Under the pieces are notes generated by a model. That model made no database searches. It saw nothing but the letters and a program-made list of their open reading frames with translations, and had not been told where the DNA came from. The position numbers and the translations under genes are program-made. From JAMQKA01 sp043951865 (GTDB lineage Bacteria; Bacteroidota; Rhodothermia; Balneolales; Balneolaceae), in contig NZ_JBINJF010000004.1 of the NCBI RefSeq assembly GCF_043951865.1, forward strand, positions 124,001-188,000: DNA of 64,000 nucleotides, given 5' to 3'. This document shows, piece by piece, positions 35,736 through 44,208 of this stretch (positions within the stretch are counted from its first letter, which is position 1; the number at the start of each line of letters is the position of its first letter).

Positions 35736-38700
35736 TTGAAGTCTTTAGAAGCTGTATTTGGTCCCAATTCTGCTCTTGTCGAGGAACTCTACAATCAATA
35801 CAAGGAAGATCCCTCATCTGTTCCGAATCACTGGAAGCAATATTTTGATGAGACCGAAGAGGATACCACGACTGATAAGAGAGAAGAGAAACCTTCGGTA
35901 CCGACCAACGGGGAGCCCGCTGTAGCCAAAAAAGCTCCCAAAAAGCAAAAAGTTAAAAAGAAGCCGAAGAAGGACCAGCAAGAAGCGGAAGCAGATATTC
36001 CCAAGGGTGCCAGCCTCGAAAAAATAAAGGGCATTTCCGAGAAGATCGCCGAAAACATGGATGAGAGTCTTGAGGTACCCACGGCTACCTCAGTACGCAC
36101 CCTGCCAATGAAAATGCTTATCGAAGACCGGACAATCATCAACCGGCACCTGCTGCAGCGGGGGGATCCGAAAGCCTCGTTCACCCATTTTATCGCATGG
36201 GCGATCGTACGCGCGCTCGAGGAATTCCCGAACATGAACAACTCCTACCTGCGCAGGGATGACGGCCCCTACAAGGTGAAACCGGATCAGGTTAACCTGG
36301 GTTTGGCGATCGACGTTCAAAACAAGGATGGTTCCCGGAACCTGCTGGTTCCCAACATCAAGGGCGTAGATAAGATGAATTTCAAGGAGTTTCTCTATGC
36401 CTACAAAGAATTGATCGACAAGGCGCGCAGTGGCAACCTGGAAATTTCAGACTTCCAGGGAACGACCATTACCCTCACCAATCCCGGAATGATCGGCACG
36501 GTACAATCGGTCCCGCGATTAATGAAGAGCCAGGGCACCATCATCGCCACCGGGGCCATTCAGTACCCGGCCGAATACCAGTCGATGTCGCAGGAGGTGC
36601 TCAACCAGCTGGGTATCAGTAAAATAATGACCGTCACCTCCACCTACGATCACCGGGTGATCCAGGGTGCTGAATCGGGTGCCTTCCTCAAAAAGATGCA
36701 TACCCTGCTAAACGGCGAAGAGGATTTTTATGACCAGATTTTTGCCGATCTCGAGATTCCATATGAACCTATTCCCTTTGGGGAAGACAATTACGTGGGC
36801 CAGCTTGACGGGCGCGGGGCCACGCTCGAAGATAACAAGCGGGCCATCGCCGTTATGCGGCTCATTAACATGTACCGGACCCGCGGGCACGTGCTGGCAG
36901 ACCTCGACCCGCTGAGTGACGAACCCGGCCACAGCCCCGAGCTCGATTTCGATTACTACGGGCTTACGCTTTGGGATCTCGACCGTGAATTCTACTGTGC
37001 CGGGCTGGGCGGTTATGAAAAGGCTCCGCTCCGCGTTATTATCAAGCTGCTGCGCGACACCTACTGCGGGAAAATCGGGGCCGAATTCATGCACCTGCTC
37101 GACCTCGACGAGCGCAAGTGGCTCCGCGAGCGGATGGAGTCGACCACCAATACCCCGGAGCTCGACAAAGACGACAAGAAACAGATTCTGCACAAGCTGA
37201 ACCAGGCGATGGCATTTGAGCAGTTTCTGCACAAAAAATATATCGGGCACAAGCGCTTTTCGCTGGAGGGGGCCGACACGCTGATCCCGATGATGCACTT
37301 TATGCTGGAGCAGGCCGGCGACCACGAAATTGAGAAAATATTCATGGGCATGGCACACCGGGGCCGCCTGAATATTTTGGTGAATATCATGAACAAGCCA
37401 TATCGCAAGGTATTTGCCGATTTTGAGGGAAATCTCGATCCCGACAGCATCCAGGGATCCGGCGACGTAAAATACCACCTTGGAGCCAACGGCGAGCATA
37501 AATCAGAGACCGGCCGGAATATTCAGCTGGAACTACTGCCAAATCCCAGTCACCTTGAATCTGTCAATCCGGTGGTGGAAGGCTCAGCGCGGGCCACGCA
37601 GGATCATCTTGACAAAGATGATCCCAACAACCGGATCGTACCCGTGCTTATTCACGGCGATGCAGCTTTTTCCGGGCAGGGCGTAGTTGCAGAAACCCTT
37701 AACATGTCGCAGCTCGAGGCCTATAAAACCGGGGGCACAATCCATATTATCATTAACAACCAGATCGGGTTTACCACGCTGCCGAAAGACGGGCGCTCCA
37801 CTGAATACGCCTCTGATCTTGCCAAGATGATTTTGGCCCCGATTTTTCACGTTAACGGGGATAACCCGGAAGCGGCGGTCCATTCCATTCAGATGGCACT
37901 TGAATACCGGCAAAAATTTAACAAGGATGTCGTCATCGATCTTGTTTGTTACCGCAAGCACGGGCATAACGAGGGCGATGAACCCGCCTTTACCCAACCC
38001 GGCATGTATAAAGAGATCGACAACCACCCAAGCGTACGCGATATTTACACCGAAGAACTGCTTCGCAAAGGGGAACTCTCGGAAGAGGAGACGGAGGAAC
38101 TCTTTGAAGAATTTGATCAGCTGCTGCAGGAGGCGTTTGAGGACGCCAAAAACTCTTCTCCGCTGGAGGTAACCGACGATATGATCAATCGCAGGGAGAC
38201 CAGGCAGAAAGACTGGCCTGAATTTCCGGATACCTCCTACCCCGAGGAGGAGATCAAGGATATTGCCCTCAAGCTCAATACGGTTCCCAAAGATTTTGAC
38301 GCCAATCCAAAGCTGCTGAAACAGCTGGCTAAACGGGCCGAAATTGTTGAAAAAAACGAAAGCAAGATCGACTGGGGCTTTGCTGAAGCGCTGGCGATCG
38401 GCTCTCTTCTCAAAACCGGCACCACCGTAAGGCTGACCGGCCAGGATGCGGAACGGGGTACATTTTCCCACCGCCACGCCATCCTGCATGGAACCCAAAC
38501 AGATCAAAAATATATTCCCCTTAACAACCTTGAGGAGGGACAGGCCACCTTCTATCCCTACAACAGCCTGTTGAGCGAATTTGCCTGCGTGGGCTTTGAA
38601 TTCGGATACAGCGCTGCCAAAAAAGATGCACTTGTGATCTGGGAAGCCCAGTTTGGCGATTTTGCAAACGGTGCCCAGATCCCGATAGACCAGTATGTAT

Positions 38701-39395
38701 CAGCCAGCGAGGCAAAATGGGGACAAAAAAGCTCACTGATAATGACGCTACCGCACGGTTATGAAGGTCAGGGACCCGAGCACTCCTCTGGCCGCCTCGA
38801 GCGGTTCCTTCAGCTTTGCGCGCAAGACAACATGCAGGTTACCAACCTGACCACCCCGGCCCAGTATTTCCACATTCTTCGCAAGCAGGCGATGCAGGAA
38901 AACAAGAAACCTTTGATTATTATGTCTCCCAAGAGCCTGCTGCGCCACCCGATGGCTACCTCGTCAACGGATAACCTCGTCAACGGCCGGTTCCGCCCGT
39001 TCATTCCGGACCAGGAAATCGGGGATACCTCCACCGTCAAAAGGCTGGTCATCTGTTCCGGAAAAGTGTACTACGATCTATATAAATACCGTGAAGAGAA
39101 TGAAATCGAGGATATTGCGATTGCCCGGCTGGAGCAGTTCTACCCATTCCCGGACCAGAATGTCAGCAGTACGCTGAAAGAATATGAAAATGTGGAGGAT
39201 ATCGTCTGGTGCCAGGAAGAACCTAAAAACATGGGCGCCTGGATGTTTATCGCTCCCCGGATTATGGAGCAACTCGAGGAGAACCAGAGTCTTCGATATG
39301 TAGGCCGGCAGGCTTCAGCCTCTCCCGCCGCCGGACAAATGAAAATTCACCAGGCCGAGCAGGATCGACTTGTCAAAAATGCCCTGGAAAGTTAG
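35736..39395 (+). CDS. kgd: 2-oxoglutarate dehydrogenase E1 fused to an E2-type succinyltransferase domain (Kgd/OdhA type)
   Basis: The 1219-residue TCA-cycle enzyme starts at a TTG. Layout: E1o N-terminal helix (VFGPNSALVEELYNQY), Lys-rich linker (about 45-95) and an acyltransferase catalytic domain (about 100-330) with the motif YDHRVIQG (Asp305-His306-Arg307). The thiamine-dependent E1 (about 370-1219) has MAHRGRLNIL (His541), HGDAAFSGQG (640-649) and the NNQIGFTT cofactor motif. This is the architecture of mycobacterial Kgd and corynebacterial OdhA, not of the separate sucA/sucB system. No lipoyl domain is present, so a lipoylated partner E2 must be encoded elsewhere. Confidence 0.93.
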   Translation: MKSLEAVFGPNSALVEELYNQYKEDPSSVPNHWKQYFDETEEDTTTDKREEKPSVPTNGEPAVAKKAPKKQKVKKKPKKDQQEAEADIPKGASLEKIKGISEKIAENMDESLEVPTATSVRTLPMKMLIEDRTIINRHLLQRGDPKASFTHFIAWAIVRALEEFPNMNNSYLRRDDGPYKVKPDQVNLGLAIDVQNKDGSRNLLVPNIKGVDKMNFKEFLYAYKELIDKARSGNLEISDFQGTTITLTNPGMIGTVQSVPRLMKSQGTIIATGAIQYPAEYQSMSQEVLNQLGISKIMTVTSTYDHRVIQGAESGAFLKKMHTLLNGEEDFYDQIFADLEIPYEPIPFGEDNYVGQLDGRGATLEDNKRAIAVMRLINMYRTRGHVLADLDPLSDEPGHSPELDFDYYGLTLWDLDREFYCAGLGGYEKAPLRVIIKLLRDTYCGKIGAEFMHLLDLDERKWLRERMESTTNTPELDKDDKKQILHKLNQAMAFEQFLHKKYIGHKRFSLEGADTLIPMMHFMLEQAGDHEIEKIFMGMAHRGRLNILVNIMNKPYRKVFADFEGNLDPDSIQGSGDVKYHLGANGEHKSETGRNIQLELLPNPSHLESVNPVVEGSARATQDHLDKDDPNNRIVPVLIHGDAAFSGQGVVAETLNMSQLEAYKTGGTIHIIINNQIGFTTLPKDGRSTEYASDLAKMILAPIFHVNGDNPEAAVHSIQMALEYRQKFNKDVVIDLVCYRKHGHNEGDEPAFTQPGMYKEIDNHPSVRDIYTEELLRKGELSEEETEELFEEFDQLLQEAFEDAKNSSPLEVTDDMINRRETRQKDWPEFPDTSYPEEEIKDIALKLNTVPKDFDANPKLLKQLAKRAEIVEKNESKIDWGFAEALAIGSLLKTGTTVRLTGQDAERGTFSHRHAILHGTQTDQKYIPLNNLEEGQATFYPYNSLLSEFACVGFEFGYSAAKKDALVIWEAQFGDFANGAQIPIDQYVSASEAKWGQKSSLIMTLPHGYEGQGPEHSSGRLERFLQLCAQDNMQVTNLTTPAQYFHILRKQAMQENKKPLIIMSPKSLLRHPMATSSTDNLVNGRFRPFIPDQEIGDTSTVKRLVICSGKVYYDLYKYREENEIEDIAIARLEQFYPFPDQNVSSTLKEYENVEDIVWCQEEPKNMGAWMFIAPRIMEQLEENQSLRYVGRQASASPAAGQMKIHQAEQDRLVKNALES

Positions 39396-39426
39396 GGGAA
39401 ACGACTTATTTCCAGATCGGTCAGGG

Positions 39427-39457
39427 GCTGTCTTTTTTCAGGAGAGACAGTCTTTTT
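39427..39457 (+). terminator. Terminator of the 2-oxoglutarate dehydrogenase gene
   Basis: The stem CTGTCT/AGACAG (39428-39433 with 39445-39450) is followed directly by TCTTTTTCCTTTT, 32 bp after the stop. Confidence 0.75.
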
Positions 39458-39928
39458 CCTTTTGCCTTTGGATTTTTTGAGAGCACCAACCACTTTTCCG
39501 CAGCACCTCCATCGCGTGACGGGATGTATCAGCCTACTTACAAGCCGGTGCCACCATTAGCGATGAATCCGCATCATTATTCGCCCGCACTCCGGACATT
39601 GTTTGCTTTTGCGCATAGATAGCAGACGTTTTAGAATTGGTGAGAGCAGTTCATACTCATCGCTGTTACTCACGTTCATTGTCTGATAATTTGTTGTAAC
39701 CCCAAAATTCTATTTAAGGCCTGACAAAGACCTCCTGTTTAAAATGGTAAGTTTTACCATTATTAATAACAACTAAATATTATACCTAATTATTGATAAT
39801 AAGATATACTTAAAAATATATATCCCGATAACCTATTACACCTAGGCGATTTGCGGGGTGGTCAGCTTAGTAGCTCTGTCAATATAGAACAGGGGGGGAA
39901 ATCGTCATATCCGAGGAGAACAAAAAAA

Positions 39929-39954
39929 CCTGCCAGGTTGTTGTACCTGGCAGG
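39929..39954 (-). terminator. Rho-independent terminator of folE2
   Basis: A perfect 10-bp stem CCTGCCAGGT/ACCTGGCAGG with a 6-bp loop. On the minus strand it runs into TTTTTTTG, 26 bp after the folE2 stop. Confidence 0.92.
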
Positions 39955-39980
39955 GTTGAAATCAATGCACGACTTAACAC

Positions 39981-40886
39981 TCATCGGAGTCCGCCGGGAA
40001 CTCCTTTGCAAATTCGGCTGACCGCATCGTGGCTGTGCAGGCTTTCCATATGCACGCAGCGAACTACAAAATCCCGGATATTCTCGTGATCATCCAGCTC
40101 CTCATAAATCAGGCGGGCGGCATCCTCTACAAATTTTTGGTAGGCCGCATTCATTTCAGCGAACGCCTGCTCATCTTCCCGCTTTACCATCACCTGTGTT
40201 TCGGTCTGCAGTGCGTCGCGGCAGCGCTTGACCAGATCCTCAACGAACAGTTCTTCATCAAGTTCAACGGTAAGACTGGCCACGCTGCGCTGGCTGTGGG
40301 GAATTGCAGCCACATCGCGCGATTCTTTTGCATGTTCCGAAAGCTCATAAGAGCAGGGGCACGCGCTGCTGTATTCAAAATCGAGATGCATGAACATCCG
40401 AAAATTGTTATTCCCGTCCAGCGCTCCCTCCAGTGCCATGCTGTAATACTGGTAGCCCTCCAGGTCAGAACGCAGGCTTTCCTGCATAATGGGATAGTTA
40501 AATGAAAGGCGAAGATACCCCGATTGTGTATCCAGGTCCTCTTTATAGGTTGTCAATATCTCTTTTAGCTTCTCAAGATGAAAAACATCCTTCTCATACT
40601 TGTAGAACGAACGGATAATGCGACTCATATTAATCCCCTTCTTGTCGGCTTCCAGACCTACATAGCCGTCAACCGAGGTTTCAAGAGTAATCAGTTCGCC
40701 ATCCGGTCGTGGATACTTCAGCGGAAGTTTAAAATTGGAGATACCGACCTGCTGAATCGGTACATTTGCTCCTTCAATAAGGGAAGCGGGACCATTTTGC
40801 AGATCCGGAAGACTCGCTTTATAGTCCTCAGATATTGTAAATGTGGGATCGTACACGCGCTTCAGTTTTGTTGAAATTGTGCTCAT
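39981..40886 (-). CDS. folE2: GTP cyclohydrolase I type 2 (FolE2)
   Basis: Converts GTP to 7,8-dihydroneopterin triphosphate, the entry to folate, queuosine and biopterin synthesis, with a metal tolerance different from FolE. The 301-residue protein has the family landmarks VPIQQVGI near residue 46, DGYVGLEADKKGINMSR, the active-site cysteine segment SSACPCSYEL (about 173-182), PHSQRS and the C-terminal HMESLHSHDA. It lies 30 bp downstream of a 6-pyruvoyltetrahydropterin synthase-like gene, and both point the same way. A strong terminator follows. Confidence 0.95.
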   Translation of the reverse strand: MSTISTKLKRVYDPTFTISEDYKASLPDLQNGPASLIEGANVPIQQVGISNFKLPLKYPRPDGELITLETSVDGYVGLEADKKGINMSRIIRSFYKYEKDVFHLEKLKEILTTYKEDLDTQSGYLRLSFNYPIMQESLRSDLEGYQYYSMALEGALDGNNNFRMFMHLDFEYSSACPCSYELSEHAKESRDVAAIPHSQRSVASLTVELDEELFVEDLVKRCRDALQTETQVMVKREDEQAFAEMNAAYQKFVEDAARLIYEELDDHENIRDFVVRCVHMESLHSHDAVSRICKGVPGGLR

Positions 40887-40916
40887 AACAATTCGTTAAA
40901 ATCGTTTATCGATAAC

Positions 40917-41351
40917 TTACTTTTGCAGAAGATATGGACAATATTTAGCGGAATTTCGTTCGGTCTCATGCAGTATAACAGCGTAGAGAATGCCGCCCGC
41001 GACACACGTTTCTTCTATGGGTTCTTTTAGCTCATTATAAAAAGCTTTCACCAAATTTTCAGTAGACGGCAGAATACCGTCCAGAAAATCGACATCCAGG
41101 TTCAGATTTTTGTGGTCGCACTTTTCAATAATCTGTTGATCAATAATCTCTTTCAGTTCTGAAAGATCGATTACGTACCCGGTTTCCGTGTCCGGTTCTC
41201 CGGCCACCACTACCTCAATAATGTAGTTGTGCCCATGCCAGTTTGGATGGTTGCACTTCCCGAAAACCCGCTTGTTCCACTCTTTGGACTTATCAGGATT
41301 GTGAAGGCGGTGTGCGGCGTTAAAGTGTGCTTTCCTTTTTACAAAAACCAA
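40917..41351 (-). CDS. 6-pyruvoyltetrahydropterin synthase / QueD-family protein
   Basis: The 144-residue enzyme uses dihydroneopterin triphosphate, the product of its operon partner FolE2. Zinc ligands His14, His39 and His41 and catalytic Cys33 are in place (FGKCNHPNWHGHNY), as is the Asp-His pair in CDHKNLNLDV. These stretches resemble the mammalian PTPS sequence more closely than Escherichia coli QueD, so a tetrahydrobiopterin-like product is as plausible as 6-carboxytetrahydropterin for queuosine. A carbinolamine dehydratase gene lies at 59685-59975. Family firm, exact product open. Confidence 0.9.
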   Translation of the reverse strand: MVFVKRKAHFNAAHRLHNPDKSKEWNKRVFGKCNHPNWHGHNYIIEVVVAGEPDTETGYVIDLSELKEIIDQQIIEKCDHKNLNLDVDFLDGILPSTENLVKAFYNELKEPIEETCVAGGILYAVILHETERNSAKYCPYLLQK

Positions 41352-41587
41352 TGGATTATTTTTTTCAGATTATAATATTGCCCACCTATAACGATTCTAC
41401 AAAATACAGGGTTCCTGCTACCCAAATATTGATTGAAGGTTATCGCATCAGGCTGTTTTGCCTCTCAGCCAAAGCTGCATATACTCACATGCCCGGCATT
41501 CTCTCGTCTTATTTTATCACATACCTGCAACAAACGGTATACTTCGGTATTCCAACCATTTTATTTGTAATTATTTGTGCGGAATAT

Positions 41588-42196
41588 TCAAACCTGAGAG
41601 ATCAGGTTATACATTTCGATTGCAATTTGCCGGCAACGCTCATCATAGGTTTCTTTCTCTCGAGCAGTACCGTCCGACTCTTTGGGATCGACGTACGGTA
41701 TAGAGAAACGCTTTTCTGCCCCCGGAATAAATGGGCAGTTCTCATCGGCATCGGTACAGGTCATAACAGCTGCAAAATGTTCCTGGGGATTATAATCATC
41801 ATCAAACGTTTTAGAAAAACAAACCAGCGGTTCCTTATCCTCGTCGAAAAATACATTATACCGGGGATTTTCCCCATTCATACCTTGCACTTTAAACCCG
41901 GCCCGTTCTATGGCTGCAACGGCACGGGGATTAAAAGCCGTTGCTTCGGTCCCCCCCGAATAGGTTTCGATTTCGTTCACTCCAAGGTGTTCGGCCATTA
42001 CCGCTGCCCAAATCTGGCATAGATGGCTGCGGCGGCTGTTATGGGTACAAATAAAGGTAAGCCTGGCCGGGGAACCGGAATCCCTTTTTTCCCGGATATA
42101 CTCGGCGATTGCGGTCAGCTTCGTCCTGCGTTTTTCATCGATTTTGGGCTTCTCGTTTTCGATAGATTTAATATACGACTGTAGTGTTAAATACAT
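41588..42196 (-). CDS. ArsC/low-molecular-weight phosphatase-fold protein
   Basis: The 202-residue cytoplasmic protein has the CX5R loop CTHNSRR (Cys50, Arg56). The second redox cysteine pair, Cys147 and Cys154 (MTCTDADENC), has the same spacing of seven as Cys82/Cys89 of thioredoxin-coupled arsenate reductase of plasmid pI258. A 45-residue helical N-terminal extension precedes the fold, and the loop reads THNSRRS rather than the usual TGNSCRS. Arsenate reductase or a related protein-tyrosine phosphatase are the two readings. No ars operon genes are adjacent. Confidence 0.8.
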   Translation of the reverse strand: MYLTLQSYIKSIENEKPKIDEKRRTKLTAIAEYIREKRDSGSPARLTFICTHNSRRSHLCQIWAAVMAEHLGVNEIETYSGGTEATAFNPRAVAAIERAGFKVQGMNGENPRYNVFFDEDKEPLVCFSKTFDDDYNPQEHFAAVMTCTDADENCPFIPGAEKRFSIPYVDPKESDGTAREKETYDERCRQIAIEMYNLISQV

Positions 42197-42376
42197 TATA
42201 AAAAGGCTACAAATTATAAAATTAATGAAATTGAAAAATTTTCAGGTCACCGAACGCTGAAGTTGCAACTTGGGAATATCATATCTGGCAAAAATGTTTT
42301 AATAATGGCATCGTCTGGGCATGCAGAAAATACCGGATTTGAGTCTCGTAATCTTCCATATTTTACCTGACAAATT

Positions 42377-42409
42377 AAAAGGGACCCCGGCTCCCCGGAG
42401 TCCCCTTTT
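42377..42409 (-). terminator. Rho-independent terminator of the TonB receptor/lipoprotein operon
   Basis: A long stem from AAAAGGGA to TCCCCTTTT, with one bulge and one mismatch around GGCTCC, lies 55 bp after the lipoprotein gene on the minus strand. Confidence 0.85.
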
Positions 42410-42464
42410 GTGATCAGCACACCTCACACTTACGTGAGACGTATCGTGTAGGAAGTCTGTGAAA

Positions 42465-44105
42465 TTATTCGGTCCACTTAATCCATTCAGCACCAGTGAT
42501 CCAGTCATGTTCGGACCCTTTAACTCCAACAGCACCGCTGAATTCTACCTGGGTGTAGAAGTCGTCACTGGGAACAGAGACTCCAGCAGTAGCAGGTGCA
42601 GATCCTTCTACCAGTGAAAAGTCAAAGCTTGCAGCATCGGTGAACGGAGAACTGTCAACGACAGTAAGACCTACATCTTCTTGTGTATACGGCAAGCCAG
42701 AGTAGTCGTTGGATGCATTATTATAGGAGAAGTTACCACCGAAAGTTAAGGTATTGCCAATGTTAGCTTCTGTACCATCCGTTTCCACATAAATGGGTAC
42801 AACCGCGTTCCCATAGTTGGCAATAATGGTGTTTGAGTACGATCCGGTAAGACCTTCTCGGAGCATCGTGCCATAGATTGTTTCACCATTGGCATTGTCA
42901 TTACCCCAAACAGTTGTGTTATAGACCTTGTATTCCGTCGGCCCATTTCCACCGTCACAATCTCCGGTATCGGCACAACCATCATTTTCATACCCACGGT
43001 TTGATGGCGTTCCCGGGGTGGTGAGCCCCAACCAAAACTGGCCTCTTCCGGTCCATCCCAGATCACCGTCAAAGGTGTCGTCCTGGGCGTCTACTACAAC
43101 GAGGTATTTGATATCATGCGTGCCTCCGAAAGGCTCAATGCCATCATCTACTGATCTGAAAATGCTGATGTGATCGATCTGGGTTCCGCTGCCCACAGAA
43201 TACGTGGTAAGTGCCTGCAGCTCACTGCCCGCGGCAATACTGTATCCTGAATAGTTGATTTGGACATAACTCAATACACCGCTGTCATCGTCGTCTTTAA
43301 AGGATTGTCCCCCGTCAATGTCGGCCCCAAACTGCACACCTTCTGAGAGACCTTCAATTTCACCCTGTCCGCCGGGAACATTGTTGCTGGCTTCGCCAGC
43401 CAGGATAATTCCGCCCCAGCTCGCAACTTCTTTCCTGGTAGAGGTAAAGACAATTGGAGCATCCGGTTCACCATCGGCGACTAACCTGCCGGAGGGACGT
43501 TCATTCGTGTAGTTGGATTGGTCTCCTGGTATGGTAATAATGGTTCCCACGTCATCCGCATTGTTATTGTGATACTCAAACTCAACGATTACTCCCGGTT
43601 CTACCGTAAGCGTTGCGCCCGGAAGCACAAAGTGGGGACCTGCAACTGTAGTGTCATTAGACCAGGTTTCGTCGCCATATATGAGCGTTTTGTTACCCGG
43701 GAAATCCTGGTATAGCTGAGGAACAATGGCAAAGGAAGCACTTGAAGTAGCCGTTTCCCCATTTGTTTCTACCGAAATGGGACCATCTACAGCTCCTTCA
43801 GGAACGGTCACGGTCAGTTCAGTTGAGGAAGCGGACTCGACGGTAGCTTCTACACCATCTGCAAAAGTAACCGTATTTTCATCAGCAGCAGAGGCAAAAT
43901 TTTCGCCTGTAATGGTTACCTCCTGGCCAAAATCGGCATAGGCAGGTTCAAAGGAATTGATAGAAGGTGTGCCCTCCTCTCCGTTACCGTTACCATTGCC
44001 GTTTCCGTTGGTACCAGTTGGGTTGTCGTCACCGCAACCGGCAAAGGTCAGGGCAAAGGCAAGTATTAGTAAACTTGCGGCTTTAGTAAAATTAAACTTA
44101 ATCAT
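42465..44105 (-). CDS. TIG-domain, beta-helix-like lipoprotein paired with a TonB receptor
   Basis: A 546-residue lipoprotein with lipobox FAGC (Cys24), a short Asn-Gly repeat linker (about 33-42) and an IPT/TIG immunoglobulin-like domain (about 47-130, PAYADFGQEVTITGENF). A long domain with beta-helix character follows (LTVEPGVIVEFEY, IVFTSTRKEVASWGGI, then repeated strands and Asp-rich loops). It is downstream of a TonB-dependent receptor (103 bp), so a surface-exposed ligand-binding partner of that receptor is the natural inference. I recognise this type of protein as a frequent neighbour of TonB receptors but not its ligand. Confidence 0.8.
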   Translation of the reverse strand: MIKFNFTKAASLLILAFALTFAGCGDDNPTGTNGNGNGNGNGEEGTPSINSFEPAYADFGQEVTITGENFASAADENTVTFADGVEATVESASSTELTVTVPEGAVDGPISVETNGETATSSASFAIVPQLYQDFPGNKTLIYGDETWSNDTTVAGPHFVLPGATLTVEPGVIVEFEYHNNNADDVGTIITIPGDQSNYTNERPSGRLVADGEPDAPIVFTSTRKEVASWGGIILAGEASNNVPGGQGEIEGLSEGVQFGADIDGGQSFKDDDDSGVLSYVQINYSGYSIAAGSELQALTTYSVGSGTQIDHISIFRSVDDGIEPFGGTHDIKYLVVVDAQDDTFDGDLGWTGRGQFWLGLTTPGTPSNRGYENDGCADTGDCDGGNGPTEYKVYNTTVWGNDNANGETIYGTMLREGLTGSYSNTIIANYGNAVVPIYVETDGTEANIGNTLTFGGNFSYNNASNDYSGLPYTQEDVGLTVVDSSPFTDAASFDFSLVEGSAPATAGVSVPSDDFYTQVEFSGAVGVKGSEHDWITGAEWIKWTE

Positions 44106-44208
44106 ATGATTGTTGATTAGAGTATTGGATTGATTTGAGTGAAGGTTGATGATAAAAGATGTTCATTAACAAAAAGTTAAGCGGAAATAAGGAAACAATT
44201 ATTTTCTG

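Larger units (their letters stand above)
39396..39980. other. Intergenic region between convergent genes
   Basis: About 585 bp bounded by terminators from both sides. The AT-rich middle (39700-39860) and the rest contain no recognisable gene, RNA or repeat. Confidence 0.55.

Noticed and set aside
37584..38507. Open frame of 307 codons antisense to the 2-oxoglutarate dehydrogenase
   Set aside because: Shadow of a conserved gene, as are similar frames at 36708-37499 and 32583-33518.
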